Assembly (NCBI RefSeq): GCF_001045455.1
Contig: NZ_LFNE01000014.1
Coordinates: 31,482-95,481, forward strand
From: Chryseobacterium sp. FH2
Lineage (GTDB): Bacteria; Bacteroidota; Bacteroidia; Flavobacteriales; Weeksellaceae
Direction: 5' to 3'
DNA length: 64,000 bases
The number at the start of each line of letters is the position of its first letter. Position 1 is the first letter of the stretch. The position numbers and the translations under genes are program-made. The notes beneath the pieces were generated by a model, which saw nothing but the letters and a program-made list of their open reading frames with translations, was not told where the DNA came from and searched no databases. Below, one piece after another: positions 51,313 to 60,905 of this stretch.

Positions 51313-53556
51313 ATGAAAAAACTTTTAATTTCTCTGGGAATTTTAGCATCCCTGCAGGTTGTAAATGCACAGAATATTTCTTCAAAAAAATGGGCAGATT
51401 TATTTTCCTATAACAATGTGTTGGCCATGAAGGAAGGCAACGGGAAAATAGTTGCAGCAACAGAAAACGGGGTCTTCTATTATACAATTTCGACAGGTGA
51501 AATTACAAAGTTATCTAAAGCTAACGGTCTGCACGATGTAAAGATTTCAGCCTTTGACTATAACCCCCAAACCAATACCGGACTGGTGGGATATGAGAAC
51601 GGGTCTCTTGATGTAATCACGCCAAACGGGATTACCTACATTGTAGATATTCCTTTGGCAACAGGCTATACGGGAAACAAAAAAATCAATCATATTTCGG
51701 TTACGGGAAATAAAGCAACGGTTTCTGTAGGGTACGGGGTTTCCATTTTTGATTTGACAAAGAAAGAATTTAATGATTCTGCTTTTTTCTTAAATGGTGG
51801 TATTTATGAAGCCAGCAATGAAGCAACTTTAGTAGGAAATAAAGTGTATGCCGTAACTAATTCAGGATTAAAAAGCCATGAAATAAATACGACTTTCCCG
51901 GTTTTTTCCACTTGGACTACCGAAATGGCGGGCTCTTTTAACCAGATTGATTCTGAATCTGTTCTTTCTTTTGGCTCTTCAACCGCTGCCTACCTTTACG
52001 ACAATGGCATTGCCACCCCACTGCCACAGACTTTTGGAGGCATTCGTGATATTGTCGTAACCGGAAACGACATCATTGTAACAGATGTAAGCAGAATATA
52101 TACATTTGCCACCAACGGGACTTCTAACGGAAGCGCAACAGTCGGAGAAGAATGTAATACAGCAACAAAAACTAACGGTAAAATCTATGGCGGAACAAAA
52201 TTGTCAGGAATAAAGACCGAAGAAAGTACAATTTTCAAACCTGATGGCCCATACAACAATATTGCCTATAAAATTTCTTTGCTGAATGATCAAATATGGG
52301 TTTCTACAGGAGGAAAAGTTGCCTATAATGACCCTCCGGCAGGCAGAAATATCGGCTATTACCATTTTGATGGCAGTAAATGGATCTATCCTGATTATTT
52401 TAAAGATAATCCCATCACATTCAACATTTTAGATGTAGTGCCCAATCCATCAAATCCAAGTGAAGTATTTTTTACAAACCACATCTATAATCAAGGTCAA
52501 AAAGGCATCTACAAGATGGAAAATGATGTCTTTAAAAAAGTATACAAAAATAACGATTCTGATAATCTTTATAATCGTATTACAGGACTTACTTTTGATG
52601 AAAACAATCAATTATTTGTAGCTGTAACGGGGATACAGACAGGTTCAGCCAATACCGGATATTATTTTTATAACCAATCTTCAGATGATTTTACCCTTGT
52701 CCCGATAGTAAATGCAGGTGGTTCCCAGAAACCATTTACAAAAGATGGAATAATATATATTCCTTCCCCGTTTTTTGATCCGGGAGGGCTAATCATGAAA
52801 GAATATGGAAATAACCCAACTTCTACAACAACGCCATTAAAATATATCAGAAAAGAAAATGGGCTGCCCGCAAACGGGACCATATCTGCTGCTATAGACA
52901 AAGATGACAATGTGTGGATTGGAACCCGTTCCGGCCTGAGAATTCTTCCAAATCCAAAGTCTGCAATCACAGAAACTTCACCACAGGCATCTCCTGTAAT
53001 TATAGAACAAAACGGTCTCGCAGAAGAGCTATTCAGAGATAACGCCATCTTACAAATCGAAGTAGATGGGGGAAATCACAAATGGGTTTCTGTAGATGAC
53101 GGTGGTGTTTATTACTTATCAGCCAGCGGTGAGCAGGTTATTAAACATTTTACAAAAGAAAACTCCCCACTGCCGACAAACAACGTTACAGATATTAAAA
53201 TCGATAACAAAACCGGAAAGATTTATTTTGTCACTCTCGACGGAATTGTAACCTATCAAGGGGATGTAGCAGATGTAACTTCAAATTTCGGTAATGTACT
53301 GGTTTACCCAAATCCAGTAGTTTACTCAAATTTCAAAGGTAATGTTACTATCAAAGGGCTTGCAGAAAAAACAAATATAAGAATTGTAGATGCAGCCGGA
53401 AATATTGTACATTCTGCTGTTGCAAGAGGAGGGTATTACGAGTGGGATCTTGTAAGCCAAAAAGGAAAAAGAGTAGCTTCGGGGATCTATTTTGTTTTAA
53501 TGACTAATGAAGATGGCTCTGATAAAGCTACCGCTAAAATTGCAGTGGTAAATTAA
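51313..53556 (+). CDS. porZ: PorZ-like T9SS protein, beta-propeller with type A sorting domain
   Basis: The 747-residue protein has a signal peptide (MKKLLISLGILASLQVVNAQ). Two propeller-like regions follow (KIVAATENGVFYYTISTGEI early; NVWIGTRSGLRILPNP later). The C-terminal ~75 residues are a T9SS type A sorting domain (VYPNPVVYSNFKGNV, EWDLVSQKGKRVASGIYFV). PorZ of Porphyromonas is a T9SS surface component needed for cargo modification, and in Flavobacteriia its gene is commonly next to recO, as here. It starts 2 bp after the metallophosphatase gene. Confidence 0.75.
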   Translation: MKKLLISLGILASLQVVNAQNISSKKWADLFSYNNVLAMKEGNGKIVAATENGVFYYTISTGEITKLSKANGLHDVKISAFDYNPQTNTGLVGYENGSLDVITPNGITYIVDIPLATGYTGNKKINHISVTGNKATVSVGYGVSIFDLTKKEFNDSAFFLNGGIYEASNEATLVGNKVYAVTNSGLKSHEINTTFPVFSTWTTEMAGSFNQIDSESVLSFGSSTAAYLYDNGIATPLPQTFGGIRDIVVTGNDIIVTDVSRIYTFATNGTSNGSATVGEECNTATKTNGKIYGGTKLSGIKTEESTIFKPDGPYNNIAYKISLLNDQIWVSTGGKVAYNDPPAGRNIGYYHFDGSKWIYPDYFKDNPITFNILDVVPNPSNPSEVFFTNHIYNQGQKGIYKMENDVFKKVYKNNDSDNLYNRITGLTFDENNQLFVAVTGIQTGSANTGYYFYNQSSDDFTLVPIVNAGGSQKPFTKDGIIYIPSPFFDPGGLIMKEYGNNPTSTTTPLKYIRKENGLPANGTISAAIDKDDNVWIGTRSGLRILPNPKSAITETSPQASPVIIEQNGLAEELFRDNAILQIEVDGGNHKWVSVDDGGVYYLSASGEQVIKHFTKENSPLPTNNVTDIKIDNKTGKIYFVTLDGIVTYQGDVADVTSNFGNVLVYPNPVVYSNFKGNVTIKGLAEKTNIRIVDAAGNIVHSAVARGGYYEWDLVSQKGKRVASGIYFVLMTNEDGSDKATAKIAVVN

Positions 53557-54242
53557 TGAATTCACAAAACGGTTTTTTACTTTCATACATAAAATACGGC
53601 GAAAATGATGCAGTCTTGCATTGTTTTACAGAAGAAGAAGGCTTTCAGTCTTATTTTTTAAAAGGAATTTATTCTAAAAGAAATAAGAAGAAGGCTTTTC
53701 TTCTGCCATTAAGTAAACTCAGCTTTTCCGTAAATCCGGTAAAAGGAAATGGCATCCAAACGGTTTCAGGTTTTGAATTAGTAAAAAGCAATGATATTTA
53801 TACTGACATCAAGGCAAATACAGTTGTTTTTTTCATCTCAGACTTTTTAAATCAAAATTTAAGACACGAAAATAAGAATCATAATATTTATTTTTGTCTC
53901 GACGAGTTTATAGATGAATTAGACCAAAAAAATTATCAGTCTTACTTAGTTTTTTTAATTAAAATTTTAAAAATACAGGGTGTTTCTCCACTTATTAATA
54001 ATGAATGTTTTCTGGATCCGGAAACAGGGACTTTTTCTGCTGAACTGTCACATCAGCTATTCGACACTACTATTTCAAACATTTGGAAAGCTGTTCTTTT
54101 AGCTGAAAAACCATATCAGATAAAAATTCATTCTTCCTTCAGAAAAGATTTTCTGGACAGTCTTTTGGTATATTATCATTATCACATTACAGATTTTAAA
54201 ATTCCCACATCTCTTGAAATCATCCAGCAGATATTTGAATAA
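53556..54242 (+). CDS. recO: DNA repair protein RecO
   Basis: The 228-residue protein has an N-terminal OB fold (FLLSYIKYGENDAVLHCFTE, KGIYSKRNKKKAFLLPLSKL) and a helical C-terminal part without the zinc cysteines, as usual in Bacteroidetes. RecO loads RecA onto SSB-coated DNA with RecR. The start codon overlaps the porZ stop (TAATG). Last gene of the operon; convergent with the glycosidase gene. Confidence 0.88.
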   Translation: MNSQNGFLLSYIKYGENDAVLHCFTEEEGFQSYFLKGIYSKRNKKKAFLLPLSKLSFSVNPVKGNGIQTVSGFELVKSNDIYTDIKANTVVFFISDFLNQNLRHENKNHNIYFCLDEFIDELDQKNYQSYLVFLIKILKIQGVSPLINNECFLDPETGTFSAELSHQLFDTTISNIWKAVLLAEKPYQIKIHSSFRKDFLDSLLVYYHYHITDFKIPTSLEIIQQIFE

Positions 54243-54251
54243 AGAGTTCAG

Positions 54252-56906
54252 CTATTTTGCTTCATCGGGCATTTCTGTTTCAGATTCTGCGATCTCTTTT
54301 TTTGAAAATCTCGGCTGTAAAATTTTTGCTATCAAGCCCGTCCATCCTGTTTGATGTGAGGCTCCTACTCCACGACCGTTATCCCCATGAAAATATTCGT
54401 AAAACGGAATATAATCTTTAAAATCAGGATCGGTTTGAAATCTTGGATATTGCCCGTTCACAGGCCGATTCCCATTTTCATCTTTTAAAAATATGTTAGA
54501 TAATCTTTTGCTTAGAGCATCTGCAATTTCATCCAGATTTAAATAATTTCCGCTTCCTGTGGGATATTCAACCAAGAAATCCGGACTGTAATAGAAGAAG
54601 AAACGCTGTAAGCTTTCAATAATTAAAAAATTAATAGGAAACCAAATCGGGCCGCGCCAATTGCTATTTCCTCCGAAAAGCCCGCTATCACTCTCCGCCG
54701 GAGTGTATTTTACGGTATAATCAGTTTCATTCAGCTTTAATGTATACGGATTTTCTTCATATTCCTTCGATAAAGCACGAACCCCGTAATCGCTTAAAAA
54801 TTGATTAGGGTCAAGCATCCGGCTCAGCAGTCTTTTCAGGCGATGCCCTCTCAGAAGTGAAAGTAAATGTTTAGAATCCTGCCCTTTTACCTCCCACCTT
54901 GAAACCAAAGCTGCAAGCTCAGGTTTGTTTTCAAGAACCCATTTCATCCTTTTTTTGAAATCCGGAAGGTTTTCAAGCATTTCATCATCAATCACTTCCA
55001 CGGCAAACATCGGAATCAAACCAACAATTGTCCTCAATTTCAGATATATATGGCTTCCGTCATTGGAGGATATGGCATCATAGAAAAACTCGTCCTCTTC
55101 ATCCCAAAGGCTGAAACATTCATCTCCCATATTATCCAGAGAATTGGCAATAGAAAGAAAATGCTCAAAAAATTTCATTGCCATTTCTTCATAAACCTTA
55201 TTATAAAGAGCCAACTCTAAAGCAATTCTCATCATATTCAGGGCAAACATTGCCATCCAGCTTGTACCGTCGGACTGTTCCAGCTGTTCACCATTCGGCA
55301 ATGTTGTATTCCGGTCAAAAACGCCAATATTATCAAGCCCTAAAAAACCGCCTTCAAAAATATTATTTCCGTTATTATCTTTTTTATTGACCCACCAGGT
55401 GAAATTCATTAATAGCTTTTGGAAAGCGCTTTCCAGAAATTCCAAATCAGGTTTGTCTTTTAAATATTCATCAATTTTAAAAACCCGGAAAACTGCCCAG
55501 GCATGAACCGGTGGATTTACATCACTCAAATTCCATTCGTAAGCCGGAAGCTGGCCATTTGGATGCATATACCATTCAAACAGGAATAATTTTAGCTGAT
55601 GCTTGGCAAAATCCGGATCAATCAGTGAAAAGCTTATCGTGTGGAAAGCCAAATCCCATGTCGCATACCAGGGATATTCCCACTTATCGGGCATTGAAAT
55701 GATATGCTCGTTGTTGAGATGTTTCCATTCAAAATTTCTGATTTTTTCTCGGGATTTTGGTGGCGGCACTTCTGCGGGATCACCTTTTAGCCATCTTTCA
55801 ACGTTGTAATGATAAAACATTTTATTCCAAAGCATTCCTGCGAAAGCCTGTCTTTGAATAAGTTTTTCATCTTCAGATTTTATTCCCTGCTGAATTTCTT
55901 TATAAAAATCATCTGATTCTTTTTGTCTTTCATTAAATATTTCGCCAAAATCATCAAACGGCTTTTTTAAATCTTTATCTGTAACTCTGTATTCGAAGGT
56001 TTTCGTTTCTTTAGGCTTAAAAATTTCATCAATAAAAAACGAAGCTTTCGTACCAAAATCTTTAGGGTTTACAGCCTGTGAGTTTCCGTTAACGACAAAA
56101 TCATTGATTCCGTCTTTACAATATTTTGATTCATTGGGTGATTGGTAAAGTTTTTCGTTATTGTTTTCGTTATCACAAAACAAAGTTTTAGAAGATTGTT
56201 TTGCATAAACGTTTTTTATCTCTACATCTCTATGCTTTACTTTAATAGCATTGGCTTCATCCGAACTCAATTGAGGTTTGTAATCATTATATCCCCAATC
56301 CCATGTATTTCTAAACCAAACTGTCGGTAAGATAATTAAAGGAGCTTCATTTTCAGATTTATTAACTACTGTCAGCTTTACCAATATATCATTCTGACTT
56401 TCCTTAGCATACTCTATAAAGATGTCAAAATATTCGTTTTGGTCAAAAATCCCTGTATCTATTAACTCATATTCTGTCTCATCTTTACCTCTGCGAGAAT
56501 TGGTGATTAATAAATCTTCATAAGGGAACGCATTCTGAGGATATTTATACAGCATTTTCATGTAAGAATGCGTAGGGGTGGAATCTAGATAATAGAAATA
56601 TTCTTTTACGTCTTCACCGTGATTTCCCTGCCCGTTTGATAAGCCAAAGAATCTCTCTTTCACCATTTTATCTTTTTTATTCCAAAAACCAACGGAAAAA
56701 ATTAATTTTTGCAAATCATCACAGATACCACAAATTCCTTCTTCTCCCCATCTGTAAGCTTTTGCTTCCGCGATATCATGATTGGTATAGTTCCACGCAT
56801 CCCCGTTTTCACTATAATCTTCACGTACAACACCCCATTCGCGGTTGCTGACATAAGGGCCCCATTTTTTCCATGAAAGGTCTGATAATCTGATTTTTTC
56901 TGACAT
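54252..56906 (-). CDS. GH63-like glucosidase (MGH1-type)
   Basis: The 884-residue protein lacks a signal peptide. The N-terminal part is beta-rich (WKKWGPYVSNREWGVVREDY), and the (alpha/alpha)6 barrel covers ~340-850, with KWEYPWYATWDLAFHTISF, GQLPAYEWNLSDVNPPVHAW, QSDGTSWMAMFALNMM and SNWRGPIWFPINFLIIESLQ. It is related to mannosyl-oligosaccharide glucosidase and would cleave alpha-glucosidic bonds, possibly in glucosylglycerate-type solutes or storage glucans. Cytoplasmic. Its stop is 10 bp from that of recO. Confidence 0.82.
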   Translation of the reverse strand: MSEKIRLSDLSWKKWGPYVSNREWGVVREDYSENGDAWNYTNHDIAEAKAYRWGEEGICGICDDLQKLIFSVGFWNKKDKMVKERFFGLSNGQGNHGEDVKEYFYYLDSTPTHSYMKMLYKYPQNAFPYEDLLITNSRRGKDETEYELIDTGIFDQNEYFDIFIEYAKESQNDILVKLTVVNKSENEAPLIILPTVWFRNTWDWGYNDYKPQLSSDEANAIKVKHRDVEIKNVYAKQSSKTLFCDNENNNEKLYQSPNESKYCKDGINDFVVNGNSQAVNPKDFGTKASFFIDEIFKPKETKTFEYRVTDKDLKKPFDDFGEIFNERQKESDDFYKEIQQGIKSEDEKLIQRQAFAGMLWNKMFYHYNVERWLKGDPAEVPPPKSREKIRNFEWKHLNNEHIISMPDKWEYPWYATWDLAFHTISFSLIDPDFAKHQLKLFLFEWYMHPNGQLPAYEWNLSDVNPPVHAWAVFRVFKIDEYLKDKPDLEFLESAFQKLLMNFTWWVNKKDNNGNNIFEGGFLGLDNIGVFDRNTTLPNGEQLEQSDGTSWMAMFALNMMRIALELALYNKVYEEMAMKFFEHFLSIANSLDNMGDECFSLWDEEDEFFYDAISSNDGSHIYLKLRTIVGLIPMFAVEVIDDEMLENLPDFKKRMKWVLENKPELAALVSRWEVKGQDSKHLLSLLRGHRLKRLLSRMLDPNQFLSDYGVRALSKEYEENPYTLKLNETDYTVKYTPAESDSGLFGGNSNWRGPIWFPINFLIIESLQRFFFYYSPDFLVEYPTGSGNYLNLDEIADALSKRLSNIFLKDENGNRPVNGQYPRFQTDPDFKDYIPFYEYFHGDNGRGVGASHQTGWTGLIAKILQPRFSKKEIAESETEMPDEAK

Positions 56907-56957
56907 CTGAGGTTTTTTATGAGTTTAAAATATTTAAATACATTAATTGACTATCGG

Positions 56958-57080
56958 TGAACTCCCGACTGAAATACGCCCCGGATTGAACGGCATGTCT
57001 GAGCTCTTTTTGCAAGCCCCGGAATAGGTAACGGTACAAAAAAGCGAGTAGTGAAAGCCGGAAATGTGCGCTCAAAAAAG
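56958..57080. repeat. Structured intergenic element of a family seen in Flavobacteriia
   Basis: The composition is visibly GC-richer than surrounding spacers. It contains CCCCGGATTGAACGGCAT, GAGCTCTTTTTG, a GC-rich middle, CAAAAAAGCGAG and TAGTGAAAGCCGG. TTTTTG pairs with CAAAAA and CCGG with CCGG. From memory, related elements with the same ATTGAA..GGCAT and GTGAAAGCCGG blocks recur between genes in many Chryseobacterium and Flavobacterium genomes. Only one copy is in this window, just after the SDR stop. Function unknown. Confidence 0.5.
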
Positions 57081-57890
57081 CTATCCCCCCGTTGAAAAAC
57101 TTTCAAAAGTTGTCATTCCGCCATCAACGAAAATACTGGTTCCGGTAATATAGTCTGCCCAATCACTGGCTAGAAATACAGCCAGGTTCCCGATATCCTG
57201 AGGCTGCCCTATTCTGTTGTAAGGAATCAGGTTGAGTAATGAATCCAAAGCCTGCGGAGTACTCCATGCATCTTTGTTAATCGGCGTTTGAATCGCTCCC
57301 GGACAAATAGAGTTGACACGTATTTTATCAGCACCATATTCCTGAGCCAACGTCTGCATCAGCATTCTGATTGCCCCTTTGCTCGAAGCATAATTTGCGT
57401 GACCTGCCCAAGGAATAATTTCGTGAACCGAACTGATGTGAATGATTTTTCCACAAGCAATAGAACGGGAAGTATCGATTCCCCGGCGAAGAAATTCTTT
57501 GATAGCTTCTCTCGCACAAAGAAACTGCCCTGTAAGGTTCACTCCGATCACGGCATTCCATTGGTCGAGCGTCATTTCTGTGAATTTTGCATCTTTTTGG
57601 ATTCCGGCATTATTAATAAGAATATCTACAGTTCCAAATTCAGAAACGGTATCCTGAAACATCTTCACCACCTGATCTTCCTTGGAAACATCACATTGAT
57701 AGGTAATTCCCCTCCCACCCGCATCAGTAATTTCTTTTAGGACCGCTTTTGCTTCATCTGCAGACCTTTCGGAAGAATGATTAACAACAACTGCAGCTCC
57801 CGCTGAAGCCAATGATTTTGCAATTCCTGAACCAATTCCGCTTGAGGCTCCTGTAACTACAGCAACCTGGTTTTGAAGTGATATTTCCAT
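57081..57890 (-). CDS. SDR-family oxidoreductase, glucose 1-dehydrogenase-like
   Basis: The 269-residue classical short-chain dehydrogenase has the cofactor loop TGASSGIGSGIAK (TGxxxGIG), NNAG in ILINNAGIQKD, the catalytic Ser in IIHISSVHEIIPW, and Tyr/Lys in ANYASSKGAIRM. The C-terminus GGMTTFESFSTGG is common in enzymes annotated as glucose 1-dehydrogenase. Basic residues after beta-2 (VVNHSSERS) suggest possible NADP use. The substrate is inferred. Confidence 0.85.
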   Translation of the reverse strand: MEISLQNQVAVVTGASSGIGSGIAKSLASAGAAVVVNHSSERSADEAKAVLKEITDAGGRGITYQCDVSKEDQVVKMFQDTVSEFGTVDILINNAGIQKDAKFTEMTLDQWNAVIGVNLTGQFLCAREAIKEFLRRGIDTSRSIACGKIIHISSVHEIIPWAGHANYASSKGAIRMLMQTLAQEYGADKIRVNSICPGAIQTPINKDAWSTPQALDSLLNLIPYNRIGQPQDIGNLAVFLASDWADYITGTSIFVDGGMTTFESFSTGG

Positions 57891-57964
57891 ACTTTATTAT
57901 TTGATGTTACTCAAAGTTAGCTGAAAGTATCACGCCAAACGAAAAAATTAGAATTAAAATTTTC

Positions 57965-58438
57965 TTAAAGTTTTTTATGCATTAAATATTGCGGCCCGCT
58001 TCTTCCCATTCTGGTTTTGCCATCGTATTGGTAACCGACTTTTAGATAAAGTTCATAAGCGGAAATATTATTTTGGTTTACAGCCAATACAATTTCATCA
58101 CAATCCCTGAAATTTGCACGTATAAAACCGTCAACCTCAATCATAGCAGATTTTCCGATTCCTCTGCCTTGCATGTGGGGACTTACAGATAAAGAACGGA
58201 GTAAGACTGAGTTTTGATTATCCGTTAAATCCATTTTATCTTCTCCGAAATCCAGTGTAAAAAATCCTACAGGTTTTTCATTTCTGAAAATCGTAACGGG
58301 ATGCTCTAAGCCTGTATTTCTGTCTTTAATCCTTGTTAAAGCCAATTCTGCTGTGGAAGTATATTTTGACTGAATCTTATCTAAAGTATAATTTACATCA
58401 GATAAATCTTCCTGTTTGAAAAAATGTAAACTAATCAT
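57965..58438 (-). CDS. GNAT family N-acetyltransferase
   Basis: The 157-residue protein has the acetyl-CoA loop SVSPHMQGRGIGKSAMIEV and the later helix NQNNISAYELYLKVGYQYDG. The N-terminal FFKQEDLSDVNYTLDKIQSK replaces the usual substrate region; the substrate is unknown. It lies 3 bp after the DUF1684 gene, so they are likely cotranscribed. Confidence 0.82.
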   Translation of the reverse strand: MISLHFFKQEDLSDVNYTLDKIQSKYTSTAELALTRIKDRNTGLEHPVTIFRNEKPVGFFTLDFGEDKMDLTDNQNSVLLRSLSVSPHMQGRGIGKSAMIEVDGFIRANFRDCDEIVLAVNQNNISAYELYLKVGYQYDGKTRMGRSGPQYLMHKKL

Positions 58439-58441
58439 AAA

Positions 58442-59059
58442 TTAATGATGATAAATATCTTCATACATAACTCCAGCACGAATTTCAACAGGCAGCTTAT
58501 TTTCCTCAGGAACAATCGGACAATTGTAATCGTAAGCATTATAAGCACAGTAAGGCTGATAGGATTTATTAAAATCAAGAATGATTGTATCTCCTTCCGG
58601 AATTCTCAAATCCATATATTTTCCGCCACCATAAGTTTCTTTTCCGTTGGTAGCATCACGGAAAGGCAAGAAAAGATAGTTTTTATATTTTTTCTGCTTC
58701 ATTAAATCAAGACCTTGATATAAGGTCAGAGTATAAGGTTTTCCGTCTAGTTTAAAAGTCGCTTTTCCGTATTCTTTATAAGATTTTGTTTTTCCGGAAG
58801 ATGTCGGAAGGTCAAAAGGTTTTGCACTTTTCGTTTTCACAACCTTTGCCGTAACCCTATATTTTAAATCAAACGGAAAAAACGGGTGTCCTTTAAAATT
58901 TGTGAAATTGCCCCCTCTTAAAGGTGTTTCTTTAGGATTAAGATATTCAGCATTCAAATCTTCCTGAAACTTTTTGATTTCCACTATTTCTTTTGAAACC
59001 ATCTTTTGAGAAAAGACAAATAATGGAAAAAGCATCAATATCAATATATATTTCTTCAT
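58442..59059 (-). CDS. DUF1684 family exported protein
   Basis: The 205-residue protein has a signal peptide (MKKYILILMLFPLFVFSQ) and the DUF1684 pattern: HPFFPFDLKYRVTAKV, LTLYQGLDLMKQKKYKNYLF, FRDATNGKETYGGGKYMDL and YCAYNAYDYNCPIVPEENKL. The last stretch is the conserved N-P-x-C-like end of the family, with a possible metal or cofactor site. Function unknown. Confidence 0.85.
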   Translation of the reverse strand: MKKYILILMLFPLFVFSQKMVSKEIVEIKKFQEDLNAEYLNPKETPLRGGNFTNFKGHPFFPFDLKYRVTAKVVKTKSAKPFDLPTSSGKTKSYKEYGKATFKLDGKPYTLTLYQGLDLMKQKKYKNYLFLPFRDATNGKETYGGGKYMDLRIPEGDTIILDFNKSYQPYCAYNAYDYNCPIVPEENKLPVEIRAGVMYEDIYHH

Positions 59060-59170
59060 GAATCAATTTAAATTAAAAAGTTAAAACTATGAAATTTTGC
59101 GTTCAAAGCTGTTAAAAATATGTTACAAAAATTCTGCCTGATTATTATAACCTCATAAGTTGAACCTGTT

Positions 59171-59575
59171 TTATCCGTATGATTCTGAAATTTTCACTCT
59201 ATAAATATCCGAAGAATTTCTTTTAATTGATTCTACAAAAAAGCCGCCTTCTTCCGGAATCACTTCCTTTAAATCAAAACTTTTACAATCTTTTGGAAGC
59301 CCTGAAAAGACTAAAGTAAACCAAAAGTCCTGCATAAATGGAACCGGAGTCCAGTTTGGAAAAATAGTAATATTTTCCGCATAAATCAATTTGCTTCTGT
59401 GCTCAGACTGATTATCAAAAAGATAGGTAGAATGCCAAATTCTGATAAGATTCCCCAGAAATGGTGATGCCGGAAAACAACAATGCACAATCACCTGCTT
59501 CTCCTCCTCCACCTTTGTCTGAAGAGATTCCAGAAGTTCTTTTGCGATGATAGGCTTTGCTATTGTTTCTGACAC
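59171..59575 (-). CDS. Hypothetical protein
   Basis: A 134-residue soluble protein with a conserved-looking core (VIVHCCFPASPFLGNLIRIW, TYLFDNQSEHRSKLIYAEN, FWFTLVFSGLPKDCKSF). There is no signal peptide. I cannot name the family. It is alone between the DUF1684 gene and the Rhs region. Confidence 0.6.
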   Translation of the reverse strand: MSETIAKPIIAKELLESLQTKVEEEKQVIVHCCFPASPFLGNLIRIWHSTYLFDNQSEHRSKLIYAENITIFPNWTPVPFMQDFWFTLVFSGLPKDCKSFDLKEVIPEEGGFFVESIKRNSSDIYRVKISESYG

Positions 59576-59872
59576 AGGATTTTTTTTATACTTTACAAAT
59601 ATACTTACTTTATAAAAATAAGAATTGGAATTCTGTTCTTTTCATTTTTGTTATTATACTATTTTTCCATTGTTACGAGCAAGAGATGAGAAGAGGTCTT
59701 GATTTGGTTACAAATACATCCGGAACATGAATAAGCTTTTATCTTCATATAAAATGTGTTTTTCTTTCAAAAATAGAAAGATTAACTCTTTTAATTACTC
59801 TTTCTATGATATTTTTATTGAATTTTCCAAATTAGAGGATATAAAAACTTTTGTCTTACAAAGGTAGAGGTT
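59576..59872. other. Gap without gene
   Basis: AT-rich; no gene, repeat or strong hairpin. A TACCTTTG-like -7 box (59866-59859, minus strand) is present, but no -33 and no near gene support it. Confidence 0.4.
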
Positions 59873-60440
59873 TTATCGAACTTGCTCTAACTTATTATTA
59901 ATCAAAGTGTAAAAAAGGTATTTCCCTTTAATTCTTTTAATAATATAATAATCATTTCGTTGGTATCGGGCTATACTATCATCTATTTTTTTCCATTTAA
60001 TGTAGATTGAATAAACTGGAGCTCATTTTTAAATTTCCCATCTTTTTCTTCGTATACCTTTCGTTTCATAGGAATATCATATGCATTTCTTGCTTCATCA
60101 TAATAAGTAAACTCTACAACTTGCGTCTTATCGGTTTGGAGTAGACTAACCGTAGGAGCAGGAATATAAGTATCGTATTTCTTCCAATTAAAAATAATAA
60201 AGTCTCCTTTTTTGTCCGGTAATGAAGCCAATAAAGTGTTAGTACCATCTATAAAATTATCAAAGATAATCACTCTATCTTTGATAATTTTATAACTTCT
60301 TTATTCTCGTCCGTATTTTTTATTTTATCAATTTCTGATTCCTTAATACAATATTCATAAAATTTTTTCTTTTCAATTTCAAAAAACGTTTTGATTTGCT
60401 GATTTTGAGCATAACATGATTGTATACAAAGAAAAGCATT
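59873..60440 (-). pseudogene. Relic of an exported immunity-like protein, several frameshifts
   Basis: Three frames join into one protein: LLNAFLCIQSCYAQNQQIKT (signal-peptide end, no start codon) up to EVIKLSK; then KDRVIIFDNFIDGTNTLLAS to FIQSTLNGKK (59983-60273); then KKIDDSIARYQRNDYYIIKR ending LEQVR at 59873. The joins need one A added at a TCAAAG and one at a seven-A run. It directly follows the toxin remnant, the position of an immunity gene, and a signal peptide suggests the immunity acted in the envelope. Confidence 0.6.
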
Positions 60441-60452
60441 AAGTAGTTGTAA

Positions 60453-60904
60453 CTATTTCTTTTTTGTACGTCTAACATTATCATAATAATTATATCTCCC
60501 TTTGAATGTTGGATATGGAGAACAATTTAATAAAGAATTTATAGCATTTATGCTATCAGTTGTTTCAAATTCTTGTTTTTTCCAATTATATGGATTTCCT
60601 CCAGAATTGTAATATAGACTATTTCCAACAGAGTCTATTAATATAGTTTTACCATGTAAACCATCGGGATTACTTTTATTTATTCCATAAGAAATTCTAA
60701 GAGGTAAATTATCTTTCAGCACGAATCATATTTTCTGTATGGGATGTAAAGATTTCACCCCTACTTACTCCGAACCAGCTTCCAAATAATAAATAATTAT
60801 TTTCATTTCTTTTATTTCCCAATTCATGTCCGAGACTTACAAAAAAAGGAGAATTTACAAGTCCATTTGTTGTTGGAGTTTGAGCTCTCGCTTTTGGATC
60901 AATT
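60453..60904 (-). pseudogene. M91-like zincin toxin domain remnant (Rhs C-terminus type)
   Basis: The first frame (60904-60709) reads PFFVSLGHELGNKRNENNYL then GEIFTSHTENMIRAER and stops; a second frame (60722-60453) continues DNLPLRISYGINKSNPDGLH. The order G-HELG, E-x6-HxENxIRAE, LPLR-x-Y is that of M91-type metallopeptidase toxins at Rhs C-termini. The second His of HExxH is Asn here (HELGN), and a 2-bp loss splits the frame. No Rhs core precedes it: its 5' end abuts the primase-like fragment at 60906. Non-functional as it stands. Confidence 0.6.
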
Positions 60905-60905
60905 T

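Noticed and set aside
54252..56906. Trehalase or amylase call for the large glycosidase
   Set aside because: Barrel motifs fit GH63/MGH1-type glucosidases better; GH13 and GH37 signatures are absent.
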